Below are positions 49,882 to 59,034 of a DNA stretch of 64,000 nt, in pieces; position 1 is the first letter of the stretch, and each line of letters starts with the position of its first letter. Source of the DNA: Streptomyces monashensis (lineage in GTDB: Bacteria; Actinomycetota; Actinomycetes; Streptomycetales; Streptomycetaceae); assembly GCF_001866665.1 (NCBI RefSeq), contig NZ_MLYO01000032.1, positions 103,755 to 167,754 of the forward strand. Reading direction: 5' to 3'. The notes below the pieces were generated by a model that did not search any database, was not told where the DNA came from, and worked only from the letters and a program-made list of their open reading frames with translations. The translations under genes and the position numbers were made by a program.

Positions 49882-51106
49882 GAATCCAAGGATCTACCTC
49901 CTGGCCCTTGGCACCTTCACGGTCGGCACCGAGGGGTACGTGATCGCCGGCGTCCTCCCGGACGTGGCCCACGACCTGCACTCCACGGTGTCGATGTGCG
50001 GGCAGATGGTCACGGTCTTCGCCGTCGTCTACGCCGTGGCGGGTCCGCCCCTGATCGGCCGGTTCCAGCGCGTCCCGCTCAAGAGACTGCTCATCCGGGC
50101 GGCCGTCGGCTTCGCCGCGGCCAACGCGCTCGCCGCGGCCTCCCCCGACCTCCTCGCCCTGGCCGTGGCCCGGGTCCTCGCCGCGGTGGGCGCCGCCCTC
50201 TTCGCCGCACCCGCCGCGGCCGCCGCCGCCGCGCTGAGCGAACCCGAGGAGCTGCCCCGCGCGATCGCCGTCACGGCCGGCGGCAACGCGATCGCCCTCA
50301 CCCTCGGCGCCCCCATCGGCACGGTCGTCGGCGCGGCCCTCGGCTGGCGGGCCTCCTTCGGCTTCGTCACGGCCCTGGCCCTCGTCACCGCCGCCGCCGT
50401 CGCCGCCTGGCTCCCGGACGTCCCGGGCACCGCGGGCGCCGCCGGCGGCCGGCTCGACCTGCTGCGCCGCGGCGCCGTCCGCTGGGGCCTGGTCACCACG
50501 TTCGGGCTCTTCCTGGCCGCCTACACCATGTACACCTACCTCGCCCCTGTCGCGCGGCGCTCCACCGGCCTGGGCAGCACCGGCGTGGCCGCCCTGATGG
50601 TCGTGTTCGGCGCCGGCGGGTTCACCGGCGGCCGCCTCATCGGCTCCGTCCTGGCCAGGCACGCGCTGGCGAACGTCCTGCGCACGGTGCTGCTGCTGGT
50701 CACCGGGTGCCTCGCGCTACTGACCCTCCTGACCGTCGCGCACCTGCACACGACGGCGCGGATCATGGCCTTCCCGCTCCTGTTCGCCTTCGGCACGGCC
50801 TGGTGGTCGGGCGGCATCAGCCAGCAGACCCGCCTGGCCGGCCTCGCCCCCGAGCAGCGCCCCCAGGCCCTCGGCCTGCACTTCTCCGCCCAGTTCCTCG
50901 GCGTCGCCGTCGCCGGCGCGCTCGGCGGCGTGACCCTGTCCACGATCGGGGCGGCGGGCGTTCCGGCGGTGGCGGGAGCGATCGCACTGGCGGCACTGAT
51001 GAGTGTGCGTCAGGTGATGCCGGAGGCCGGCGCGGCCCGCGACGGTGCCACGACCCCGGCGGCCTCCACGACCTCCGCGGCGCCGGACCGTGCCCGCATG
51101 GAGTGA
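49880..51106 (+). CDS. MFS efflux transporter (DHA1 type)
   Basis: 408 residues with about twelve hydrophobic segments. MNPRIYLLALGTFTVGTEGY-VIAGVLPDVAHDL is the first helix with the DHA1 TEGY motif; LARVLAAVGAALFAAPA and GAPIGTVVGAALGWRASFGF are motif C-like and antiporter features. Related proteins export drugs or sugars (AraJ/PbuE-like). ATG 49880 is used; ATG 49850 would add 10 residues. It is controlled by the divergent ArsR-type repressor. Confidence 0.9.
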   Translation: MNPRIYLLALGTFTVGTEGYVIAGVLPDVAHDLHSTVSMCGQMVTVFAVVYAVAGPPLIGRFQRVPLKRLLIRAAVGFAAANALAAASPDLLALAVARVLAAVGAALFAAPAAAAAAALSEPEELPRAIAVTAGGNAIALTLGAPIGTVVGAALGWRASFGFVTALALVTAAAVAAWLPDVPGTAGAAGGRLDLLRRGAVRWGLVTTFGLFLAAYTMYTYLAPVARRSTGLGSTGVAALMVVFGAGGFTGGRLIGSVLARHALANVLRTVLLLVTGCLALLTLLTVAHLHTTARIMAFPLLFAFGTAWWSGGISQQTRLAGLAPEQRPQALGLHFSAQFLGVAVAGALGGVTLSTIGAAGVPAVAGAIALAALMSVRQVMPEAGAARDGATTPAASTTSAAPDRARME

Positions 51107-51266
51107 GACCGACCGTGCGACCACCGCGTCGCCCGTGCGACGAAGCCCCGCGACCGCGTCCGCCTCGCCCGGCTCGTCCCGACAGACGCACCGGGTCGCG
51201 TCTCGCCCCCCGAGGACAGATTCGGCCGGGCGCAGGACGATGGAACGAGGACATACGGAGGCAAAG

Positions 51267-51944
51267 ATGGGTAAAGTCCTCGGTGACGTGCTCGGTTTCG
51301 CGGCCGCCGTCGCGGTCAGCCCGCTGCCGATCATCGCGATCATCCTGATACTCGCCACGCCTCGGGGACGCCTCAACGGGGTCCTCTTCACCGTCGGCTG
51401 GATCCTGGGGCTCTCGGCCCTGGGCGCGGTCATGCTCGGGATCGCTTCGCCCGCAGGCGCCTCGGCCCACCATCAGCCGGCCACCTGGGTCGGAGCCCTC
51501 AAACTCGCTCTGGGCCTGTTCCTCGCCCTCTTCGGCGCCCGGCAGTGGCACCGGCGCCCGAAGGACCCGTCCCAAGCCCGACTGCCGAAGTGGATGGGGG
51601 CGATCGACCGCCTCACGCCGGCCAGGATCCTCGCACTCGGGCTGGCCCTGGCCGCACTCAACGCCAAGAACGCCCCGCTGACCATCGCCGCGGGCGCCTC
51701 CATCGGCTCGGCCGGGCTGCCGGTCGGGCAGCAGATCGCATCGTTGGCGATCTTCGTCCTGATCGCCACCCTCGGCCTGCTGGCGCCGCTGGGAGTCTTC
51801 CTGCTCGGCGGCGAGCGGGCCAGGACCACGCTCGGCAGCTGGAAGGACTGGGCGGCTCAGCACAACGCCGCCGTGATGGCCGTCCTGTTCTTCGTCCTGG
51901 GACTGAAGCTGCTCGGCGACGGCATCTCCGTGCTCGCTTCCTGA
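51267..51944 (+). CDS. GAP-family membrane protein
   Basis: 225 residues with six hydrophobic segments: MGKVLGDVLGFAAAVAVSPL-PIIAIILILATPRG, GVLFTVGWILGLSALGAVML, LKLALGLFLALFGARQWHRR and ALNAKNAPLTIAAGASIG. This is the GAP (Sap, sulfolipid-addressing protein) family, thought to move lipids or small molecules across the membrane. ATG 51267 follows GGAGGCAAAG. It is transcribed away from the MFS gene with 160 bp between. Confidence 0.85.
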   Translation: MGKVLGDVLGFAAAVAVSPLPIIAIILILATPRGRLNGVLFTVGWILGLSALGAVMLGIASPAGASAHHQPATWVGALKLALGLFLALFGARQWHRRPKDPSQARLPKWMGAIDRLTPARILALGLALAALNAKNAPLTIAAGASIGSAGLPVGQQIASLAIFVLIATLGLLAPLGVFLLGGERARTTLGSWKDWAAQHNAAVMAVLFFVLGLKLLGDGISVLAS

Positions 51945-51974
51945 GAGCCGGGAAGCCGAGGCCGAAGACCGCGT

Positions 51975-52000
51975 CCGGCCTGGGAGAAATCCCAGGCCGG
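51975..52000 (+). terminator. hairpin after GAP-family gene
   Basis: CCGGCCTGGG and CCCAGGCCGG form a perfect 10-bp stem with a 6-nt loop, 31 bp after the stop. No T-run follows, as is usual in Streptomyces. Confidence 0.7.
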
Positions 52001-52137
52001 AGCGGGTGTCGGAGCCCCCTGAGGGCATGCTGATCACGGTAGTCGTCGCCATCCAGGTCCTCACCGTGGTGCTGCCGGCTCTCACGAGAGTCGGCAGCGT
52101 TGAGAGCGTGACCTGCCCTTGCCCCTGCCACGTGAAA

Positions 52138-52167
52138 GGGCCCGCATCCGTGTCCGGATGCGGGCCC
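52138..52167 (-). terminator. hairpin terminator after LAxTG protein gene
   Basis: GGGCCCGCATCCG and CGGATGCGGGCCC form a perfect 13-bp stem with a 4-nt loop, 28 bp after the stop of the minus-strand gene. Confidence 0.85.
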
Positions 52168-52195
52168 TCGGCTCGTTCACGGCCTGGTTACGGCG

Positions 52196-53227
52196 TCAGG
52201 CCGCGGCGCCGCCCGACTTGCGGCGACGCACGACGAACACCGCGCCGGCGCCGACCACCACGGCCGCGCCGCCGATACCGGCGATCAGCGGGAGGGCGGA
52301 GGAGGTACCGGTGTGGGCCAGCGAGCCCGCCGCGTTCGTGTCCGAGACCGGGACCACGTGGGAAGTGCCCTTCTTGGCCGGGGCCTTGGACGGCAGCGGA
52401 GCCTCTCCGCCCGTCTGCGGGACCGGGGTGGAGCCCGTGGTCGAGGTGCCCGGCCTGACGATGTCGACCTTGTAGGCGGCGAAGCCCGTCGCCACGCAGT
52501 TGTTCTTCGTGTCCGGGTAGACGCCCAGGCCGATGGTGAGGGCCTTGCCGACCGGGGCCTTGGCCGTGACGTCCAGCCGGAAGCTGAGGTCGACCGCGGT
52601 CCTGCCGGGCAGGTCACCCGGGCCCAGCGAGCCGAAGGCGTATGTGCCGTCGTCCGTGACGTCGAACCACTGCTTGGCGTCCGGGTCGTACGCCTGGAGC
52701 ACGACCTGCTTGAGCGTGAACGGGTTGTCGCCCTTCACCGGACCGACGCCCGCGGCCAGTTCGATGTCCTTGATGGCGTCCTTGGACGGGTTGGTCACCG
52801 TCATCTTGAACGGATGCCAGCCACTGCCCTTCACTATCTTGCCGGGCAGGCCACTCAGCCCGATCCGGAGGGTGGCCTTGTACTGCGGGTTCTGGTCCTC
52901 GCAGAACCCGAGGTCGGTGGGTTCCACGGTCGGCGTCGGGACGGCACTCGGCACGGCCGAGGCCGATCCGGCCGGGGCCGTGGCCCCGTCGGAGGCGGAC
53001 GCGCTCGCGGTGGCGGGGGCCGTGGCGGCGGCGGTCGCGGAGGCCGTGGCGACGGGGGAGGCGGTGTCCGTAGGGGCCTCGGAGGAGGAGTCCGCGGCGG
53101 AGGCACTGACGGTGGGAGTGGCCGAGGCCGAACCGTCATCGGCATGCGCCACGGTTGCCATCGTCAACGCGGCGGGGGCGACAGCGGCGGTCGTCGCGAC
53201 CGCCACAAGGGCACGGCGAAGCTTCAT
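52196..53227 (-). CDS. LAxTG sortase-E-type cell-wall-anchored surface protein
   Basis: 343 residues. A signal peptide (MKLRRALVAVATTAAVAPAA...HA) is followed by a Ser/Ala/Thr-rich stalk, a beta-rich domain with two Cys (LGFCEDQNPQYKATLRIGLS; PDTKNNCVATGFAAYKVDIV), and the C-terminal sorting signal LAHTG (303-307) + hydrophobic helix LPLIAGIGGAAVVVGAGA + RRRK tail. LAxTG is the substrate motif of Streptomyces sortase E. It is likely to be displayed on aerial hyphae or substrate mycelium. The 591-bp region upstream holds no convincing gene. Confidence 0.88.
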   Translation of the reverse strand: MKLRRALVAVATTAAVAPAALTMATVAHADDGSASATPTVSASAADSSSEAPTDTASPVATASATAAATAPATASASASDGATAPAGSASAVPSAVPTPTVEPTDLGFCEDQNPQYKATLRIGLSGLPGKIVKGSGWHPFKMTVTNPSKDAIKDIELAAGVGPVKGDNPFTLKQVVLQAYDPDAKQWFDVTDDGTYAFGSLGPGDLPGRTAVDLSFRLDVTAKAPVGKALTIGLGVYPDTKNNCVATGFAAYKVDIVRPGTSTTGSTPVPQTGGEAPLPSKAPAKKGTSHVVPVSDTNAAGSLAHTGTSSALPLIAGIGGAAVVVGAGAVFVVRRRKSGGAAA

Positions 53228-53818
53228 GAGACCTCTTCTGGGCAAAAGAAAACCGAGAGGCCGTAGCGGTGGTGGGGGCACGCGGTGCGGCAGGCGCTGA
53301 TCATAAGGCGGCTCGAAGGGAACGCACAGGCACCCTGTCAGCGGATGGATCCAGCCACGCCTGGGCCGGTGACCGCAGACCATAACGAAAGGTGCAGTTG
53401 CCCTCGACTCCACGGTTTCTCCGTGAAGAACCTCACGCCCACCCCGGTGCTGAGCTGCTGAATTGGCATCCCGAGAAGGCTCGGCCCTTCAACGCCGACC
53501 GCAGGATCGCGAGGCCGGGCGGGATGCCGACACGACTCAAAAAGCCTGCACCGGAGGGGGATTGCTGACTGAATCCATTCGAACCGCCCCGGCCGATCAA
53601 GTCATGGAAAGGTCGACTTTAGCCCATGTCCTAACCATGAACAGAGCATGGATAACTCAGGAAAGGTAAAGGAACGTCCCAGGTTCAACCTCCGCCTTGT
53701 TGACGAGGCCCCAACATCCGTACGTTCTGCGCGACCCCGGCGCGACACCCCGCGCCGTGGTGGCACCGCGCACCCCCCACAGCCCTTCCCGGTACACCCA
53801 CCATGTGGAGGACGTACG
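53228..53818. other. intergenic region between LAxTG gene and second S53 gene
   Basis: 591 bp without a supported gene. It contains the divergent promoters of the flanking secreted-protein genes; TTGACG (53700-53705) with TACGTT (53721-53726) is a weak candidate promoter (15-bp spacer). Short open frames here lack codon bias. Confidence 0.4.
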
Positions 53819-55039
53819 TTGCGCAGAACCGTTTCCCTCACCGCCGTGGCCACGCTCGCCACGGCCGCCCTCGCCCTGGCCGCCCCCATCGGCCAGGCGG
53901 CCCAGGCCTCCGCCTCCCCGTCCCACGGCGTCTCCGTCGCCCGCGCCTGCGCGGCTCCGACGAAGAAGGACCAGATGGCCTGCAACGCCCTTCAGGTCAC
54001 CGCGGGCACCCCCGCCTCGGCGCACGCCGAGAGCGCCCTGACGGCCGCCGCCGCTCCCTCCGGCTACGGCCCCGCCTCGCTCCAGTCGGCCTACAACCTG
54101 CCCTCCGCCAGCGGCGGTTCGGGCCAGACCGTGGCGATCGTCGACGCCTACGACGATCCCAGCGCCGAGTCCGACCTCGCCGTCTACCGCTCCCAGTACG
54201 GCCTGTCCGCCTGCACCACGGCGAACGGCTGCTTCAAGAAGGTGGACCAGAGCGGCGGCACCAAGTACCCGCGCGGCAACTCCGGCTGGGCCGAGGAGAT
54301 ATCCCTCGACCTCGACATGGTCAGCGCGGCCTGCCCCAACTGCAAGATCCTGCTGGTGGAAGCCAGTTCGGCAAGCATGACCAACCTGGGCACGGGCGTG
54401 AACACCGCAGTCAGGCTGGGCGCCAGGTTCGTCTCCAACAGCTACGGCGGCTCCGAGTCCTCCAGCGACGCGTCGTACGACTCCACCTACTTCAACCACC
54501 CGGGCGTCGCCATCACCGCCTCCTCCGGCGACGGAGGCTACGGCGTCGAGTACCCGGCGGCCTCCACGTACGTGACGGCAGTGGGCGGTACCTCCCTCAC
54601 GACGGCCTCCAACACCCGCGGCTGGACCGACACGGTGTGGAGCGGGGCGGGCTCCGGCTGCTCCGCCTACGACGCCAAGCCCAGCTGGCAGAAGGACTCC
54701 GGCTGCGCGAACCGCACGGTCGCGGACGTCTCGGCGGTCGCCGACCCCAACACCGGTGTCGCGGTCTACGACAGCTACGGCCAGGGCAGCGGCTGGATGG
54801 TCTTCGGCGGCACCAGCGCCGCCTCCCCGCTGATCGCCGCGGTCTACGCGCTGGCCGGCACCCCGTCCTCCGGCTCCTCCCCGTCCTCCTTCCCGTACGC
54901 CCACACCACGGCCCTGAACGACGTCACCAGCGGCTCCAACGGCAGCTGCGGCGGCTCCTACCTCTGCACCGGCACCACCGGCTACGACGGCCCGTCCGGA
55001 CTCGGCACCCCGAACGGAACCGCCGCGTTCACCGGCTGA
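53819..55039 (+). CDS. secreted S53 peptidase (sedolisin), without lectin domain
   Basis: 406 residues from TTG 53819 (GGAGG 7 bases before). Signal peptide LRRTVSLTAVATLATAALALA, then a short propeptide and an S53 catalytic domain closely similar to the gene at 47416: SGYGPASLQSAYNLPSASGG, TVAIVDAYDDPSAESDLAVY, SLDLDMVSAACPNC and nucleophile GGTSAASP. It ends GTPNGTAAFTG, where the other copy goes on into lectin repeats. The two are paralogues. It is likely to degrade proteins outside the cell at acid pH. Confidence 0.92.
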   Translation: MRRTVSLTAVATLATAALALAAPIGQAAQASASPSHGVSVARACAAPTKKDQMACNALQVTAGTPASAHAESALTAAAAPSGYGPASLQSAYNLPSASGGSGQTVAIVDAYDDPSAESDLAVYRSQYGLSACTTANGCFKKVDQSGGTKYPRGNSGWAEEISLDLDMVSAACPNCKILLVEASSASMTNLGTGVNTAVRLGARFVSNSYGGSESSSDASYDSTYFNHPGVAITASSGDGGYGVEYPAASTYVTAVGGTSLTTASNTRGWTDTVWSGAGSGCSAYDAKPSWQKDSGCANRTVADVSAVADPNTGVAVYDSYGQGSGWMVFGGTSAASPLIAAVYALAGTPSSGSSPSSFPYAHTTALNDVTSGSNGSCGGSYLCTGTTGYDGPSGLGTPNGTAAFTG

Positions 55040-55213
55040 CCCCCGCGGGCCGGGCCGGTCGGCCGTACACACCGCGCGGAGGACCACAGGCCACCTTGCC
55101 GCGGCACGCCCGGCCCTCGGCCACTGGGCTGGAGTCGGCGATGATGCCGGCTCCGGCCTCGGCTCGCGCGCTCTCCGGCGGCCGGGAGGGGACCAACCCC
55201 TGCAAACTGGGCT

Positions 55214-55250
55214 GCGCCACCCCCCACTCATGCTGAGCGAGGGGTGGCGC
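55214..55250 (+). terminator. hairpin terminator after S53 gene
   Basis: GCGCCACCCC (55214-55223) pairs perfectly with GGGGTGGCGC (55241-55250), followed by CTTTCG. Confidence 0.7.
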
Positions 55251-55307
55251 CTTTCGCCCTGTTGGGCCCCGCAGTACGGGGCCAGGGGCGTGCTGGAACC
55301 TTTCGGA

Positions 55308-56186
55308 TCAGGCCGTGCCGGTCTGGTTGCCGCCCGTCACCGAGTGGAGAGTGAAGGTGTCCGACGCATCGGGGACGGACAGATCGACCGAGACGCCGTA
55401 GTCGGAGAAGTAGGTGGTCGAGGTGACCTCGGCGGTGTCCGTCTGCATCTGCTCCTGCGTCCGCACCGGCAGGTTCTCGCTGTTGACCCAGAGGTCGATG
55501 TCGTCGTCCGCAGCACCTGATGCCGCGAGTCGCTGCTTGAGGAACTTCACGTCATCAGGCGTCAGGCCCTGCCTTCCGGCGATCAGCTTGGCCACGTCCA
55601 GCGTGCCCGTGTAATGGGTGGCGGCAGTGCCGCGTACCGTCTCCCGGCCCACCTTGCGCAGATCGCCGCTGGAGATCAGCATCCGTACGGCCAGGGCGGG
55701 GTTCGCCTGCTTCAGCTGGTCGGTGCTGGCCTTGCCGGCAGCACCTTGCGCGGCGATGAGGGCGAGCGGCTCCTTGATCCAGTGCTTGCCGCCGAGCCTG
55801 GCCAACTTCTGAGCGGGCACCTTCACGTACAGGGCGTCGCTGCGGATCTTCATCTGCATCGGGGGGACCGGCGTCGGGGTGGAGGACTTCACCGACAGCG
55901 TGACGTTGCCCTGCAGACCGTTGGCCCAGTCCTGGTCCCCGACGTTCCGCATCTGCCGCAGCGTGCCCATCGTGATCGTCTGGTCGATCCTGGCCGAGTG
56001 GACCTTGGCCGTGGCGTTCTTCACCTGGATCAGGTAAGCCACCGGTGAGACAGCGACCGCTGACGGCGTGGCGGACGGGTGGGGGGCCGTCGCAGAAGTG
56101 GACTTGCCGCCGCAGGCGGAGACAGTGCCCAGAGTCGCCGTGGCGGCCGTGACCGCCAGAACCGTACGGAACCGCGTGCCACGCAT
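55308..56186 (-). CDS. lipoprotein (LppX/LprG-like)
   Basis: 292 residues: signal with lipobox VSAC (MRGTRFRTVLAVTAATATLG), a Ser/Pro-rich linker, then a beta-rich domain (PVPPMQMKIRSDALYVKVPA; HYTGTLDVAKLIAGRQGL; DIDLWVNSENLPVRTQEQMQ) with the pattern of the LprG/LppX lipid-carrier fold. It would be membrane-anchored outside the cell. The ATG is at 56184-56186. The gene is alone between convergent and same-strand genes. Confidence 0.8.
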   Translation of the reverse strand: MRGTRFRTVLAVTAATATLGTVSACGGKSTSATAPHPSATPSAVAVSPVAYLIQVKNATAKVHSARIDQTITMGTLRQMRNVGDQDWANGLQGNVTLSVKSSTPTPVPPMQMKIRSDALYVKVPAQKLARLGGKHWIKEPLALIAAQGAAGKASTDQLKQANPALAVRMLISSGDLRKVGRETVRGTAATHYTGTLDVAKLIAGRQGLTPDDVKFLKQRLAASGAADDDIDLWVNSENLPVRTQEQMQTDTAEVTSTTYFSDYGVSVDLSVPDASDTFTLHSVTGGNQTGTA

Positions 56187-56404
56187 GGCGCGACCCCCCG
56201 TTTTCTCTTGTCCGACCAGTCGGATGTTCGAATAGTGGGCGCAGACTAGCGCACGGAACCGGCCATGCCGGCCTCAGGGTTGGGCGAACCGAACGCGGTA
56301 GAAGGTGCGAGATAACTCCGGGGCAGATGTGGGGGCTCCGACCGGCCCAAGACAGTCCTCGTGGATCGCTGCCGGGCTGACATCCACCGTCGTCGTCCAG
56401 GAGT

Positions 56405-56426
56405 CCCCTGGGCCGAGGCCCAGGGG
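56405..56426 (-). terminator. hairpin terminator after trypsin-like protease gene
   Basis: CCCCTGGGCC and GGCCCAGGGG form a perfect 10-bp stem around a 2-nt loop, just after the stop of the protease gene at 56436. Confidence 0.8.
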
Positions 56427-56435
56427 AGTTCGTGG

Positions 56436-58607
56436 TCAGCGTCGGTAGTACGGCAGCGACGAGCCGGACGCGGTCGCGAGTACGGCTTCCGTGCCGAGGC
56501 TGTTGCCGCTGTCCTGGTACATGGACAGTTGGCCGTCGGACCAGCGCACGAGGTAGTCGTTGGACCGGTTGTCGGTGCTGGTGAAGTTACCCGCCGTGGT
56601 GAGTGTGGCGTGGGTCCACAGCGTGCTCGGGGCCCGCAGTCGCACTTCTCCGTGGAAGCCGTACTGGTTGATGTCCGGGTACAGGGTCAGTTCGCCGTCG
56701 GACCAGCGGACCACGAGGTCCGACTCGTTGGTCCCGGCGAAGTCGGCGGACGTGAGGGATGTGGCGTGTGTCCAGGTGGAGTTGGCGGGGTTGAGCCGGA
56801 CCTCGCTGTGGAGTCCGGTGGAGTTGAGGTTCTTGTAGAGCGTGGTCTCGCCGTCGGACCAGCGCACGATCAGGTCGTCGGGCCAGTGGTCGTCGGTGGT
56901 GTAGCGGCCCGCCGTCATGCCGACCTCGTGCTGCCACAGCGTGCCCGGCTTGACGAGCGTGATCTGGCTGTGCAGGCCGCGCGCGTCGACGTCGGGGAAG
57001 AGGGTGAGGCTGCCGTCGCTCCAGCGCACCAGCAGGTCGTAGGTGTTGGTGCCCGTGAAGTCGCCGGCCGTGATGGAGACGGCCTTCGTCCAGGTGGTGT
57101 TGGCCGCGACGAGCTGTATCTCCTTGTCGAACCGTCCGTTGCCACCGCCCCGGTACAGCGTCAGCTCGCCGTCGGACCAGCGCACGATGAGGTCGCTCTT
57201 GTCCGGATCGGGCGAAGCCGAGGGAGTGAAGGAGCCGGAGGTGACGAGGGTGGCGTGGGTGAGTGTGGAGGCGCCGGGCAGCACATTGGGACGTGCGGGG
57301 GCGGTGCCGGCGACCGCCGCCTGGTACAGGTTCTGGACGTCGGAGCCGTAGGCGGAGCTGTAGGAGACATCGGCGGTCGGTCCGCCGGTGTCCCAGCCGC
57401 CGATGGTGCCCACCACGTCGCCGGTGCCGGTGGTCGGGTCGAAGTTCTCCAGGAACGGGCTGCCACTGGTGCCGGTTGCGAAGCCGTTGCAGGCGATCCG
57501 GAGGTACGAGCCGGGGGTGCCGTCGGTCGGGGTGTACTGCGTGGTGTTGTTGTCACAGGTCAGGGGCTGCGTGGCGGCGCCAGGGTAGCCGACCAGGCGA
57601 ATGCTGGGGAAGGCGTAGCCGCGGCCCGTGGCCAGGTTGTTGCCGCCCACCACGTCCTGCACCTGCTTGCCGTCGCTGCGCGCGCCGACCTGGGCGAACG
57701 CCATGTCCCACGGGGCGCCCTGGACGTGTCCGAGGTCGTAGTAGCGGGGATCGATCCAGACCCGGCTGCGGCCTTCGGAGTCCGTGGCGACGGGGAAGAT
57801 GCCGTACGGCTGGGGGTTGGCCGCGGTCCACTGGGGGACGAACGCGAGCGAGCCGCCGCCTGCCCGCCCGTCCATGCAGTGCCCGGCGGTGAGCACGATG
57901 TTGTGGTGCGGGCTGTTGATGACGCTCGCGGTGCAGAAGTAGGACCCGCTGCTGGTCTGCATGTACATCCGGCCGACCATCGGCAGCCCGCCGAAGTAGG
58001 AGCTGGCAGGACCTGTTCCGCTCGTGCTCGTGGGGGACGGGCTCGGCGAGGCGGTGGGACTCGCCGAGTCCGACGCGCTGGGGGAGGTGCTCGGGGCGGC
58101 GGACGAGGTGTCCGTCGGGGTGGCAGTCGGGGTGTCTGTAGCGGTGGCGGAGGGATCCGGGGTCGAGGTGTCGGTGGGTGTGTCCGTCGGGCCGGCGGTG
58201 GCGCTCGGCGTGGCGTCCATCGGGACCTCGCGCAGGTCCTGGGCGTTCGGACCACCCTTCACCGGCGGCTTGACGAGCCCTTGGAGCGTGGGGTGGGCGG
58301 CGGCCTTGCCCGTGGTCCGCGGTTTGGCGTCCGGAAGCGGCTTCGCTTCTGCCATGCGCTGCGCAGTCCAGAACCGCTTGGCCGCAAGGGCTGTCCAGTG
58401 CGGCGCGGAGGCTGGTAGACGCGGGGCGGTGTCCGGTATCGCGGACGTGTACGCCGGAGGAGCGTTCGTGGCGCCTGCCGTATCGACCGAGACGACGAGA
58501 GTTCCGGCCAGCGCGGTGATCGCGCCTACGGCGGCCACGAGAAGGGCACCGCGCCGACTCGCGCGGTGCCCGGCAGTTCTGCTCACTTTGGGCTGAATTC
58601 CCCCCAC
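56436..58607 (-). CDS. secreted trypsin-like serine protease with five VRWSDG repeats
   Basis: 723 residues. Signal peptide (ALLVAAVGAITALAGTLVVS), a Ser/Thr/Pro-rich linker (~residues 130-200), then an S1 protease domain: NIVLTAGHCMDG (His), APWDMAFAQVGAR (Asp), GTSGSPFLENFD (Ser). The C-terminal ~270 residues carry five repeats of VRWSDGxLTLY separated by about 50 residues (LIVRWSDGELTLY, LLVRWSDGSLTLF, LIVRWSDGETTLY, LVVRWSDGELTLY, YLVRWSDGQLSMY), the FG-GAP/VCBS-like beta-propeller type. It would cut extracellular proteins, with the repeats as a binding module. Confidence 0.9.
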   Translation of the reverse strand: MGGIQPKVSRTAGHRASRRGALLVAAVGAITALAGTLVVSVDTAGATNAPPAYTSAIPDTAPRLPASAPHWTALAAKRFWTAQRMAEAKPLPDAKPRTTGKAAAHPTLQGLVKPPVKGGPNAQDLREVPMDATPSATAGPTDTPTDTSTPDPSATATDTPTATPTDTSSAAPSTSPSASDSASPTASPSPSPTSTSGTGPASSYFGGLPMVGRMYMQTSSGSYFCTASVINSPHHNIVLTAGHCMDGRAGGGSLAFVPQWTAANPQPYGIFPVATDSEGRSRVWIDPRYYDLGHVQGAPWDMAFAQVGARSDGKQVQDVVGGNNLATGRGYAFPSIRLVGYPGAATQPLTCDNNTTQYTPTDGTPGSYLRIACNGFATGTSGSPFLENFDPTTGTGDVVGTIGGWDTGGPTADVSYSSAYGSDVQNLYQAAVAGTAPARPNVLPGASTLTHATLVTSGSFTPSASPDPDKSDLIVRWSDGELTLYRGGGNGRFDKEIQLVAANTTWTKAVSITAGDFTGTNTYDLLVRWSDGSLTLFPDVDARGLHSQITLVKPGTLWQHEVGMTAGRYTTDDHWPDDLIVRWSDGETTLYKNLNSTGLHSEVRLNPANSTWTHATSLTSADFAGTNESDLVVRWSDGELTLYPDINQYGFHGEVRLRAPSTLWTHATLTTAGNFTSTDNRSNDYLVRWSDGQLSMYQDSGNSLGTEAVLATASGSSLPYYRR

Positions 58608-59034
58608 TTGGCGTGATCCTCTGTCACGCTGGCGATAGGATTAGCAGAGAGTACGGCACTGTTGCCCAGTGATCGAACTATCGGGCGAATTCGCCCGGGC
58701 GATGAGCCGACGGCCGGTGCCTGCTCCCGGACGCACAGCGGGATCGGGCCGAGGCGCCGCGTTCAGCTTCTTCAGGTCAGGCTGGTCAGCCGACTCGGGC
58801 CTCTTCCACGGCTGAGCAACCACCATCACTGCTCCTTCTGATGAGCCTTCGCCTGGTCTGTTGATCTGGCGCGCCGGTGTCCGCGCTCAGAGGCGTCAGG
58901 ATCTGTCACGCCTGTCATTCAGCGGCTGCTCTTGGCCGATGCTGCCAGTGCTCGTCTTGAGTCGTCAGGGCCGTCCGTGAGGCGCCCACGCTGGATGCAC
59001 CACCCAGTCGGTGCCACACGGAAGGCAGATCCTC
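58608..59034. other. intergenic region
   Basis: 427 bp with no convincing gene. Short open frames (for example minus strand 58641-58829) lack a clear ribosome site or codon bias. No tRNA or repeat is visible. Confidence 0.45.

Noticed and set aside
52027..52458. A frame starting MLITVVVAIQVLTVVLPA after the GAP-family gene
   Set aside because: It runs through a terminator hairpin and antisense to the LAxTG gene; the early hydrophobic part is not enough to support a gene.
53463..53669. A short plus-strand frame upstream of the second S53 gene
   Set aside because: No ribosome site, mixed codon use; more likely promoter region.
58641..58829. A 62-codon minus-strand frame
   Set aside because: No ribosome site and poor codon bias in a gene-free gap.
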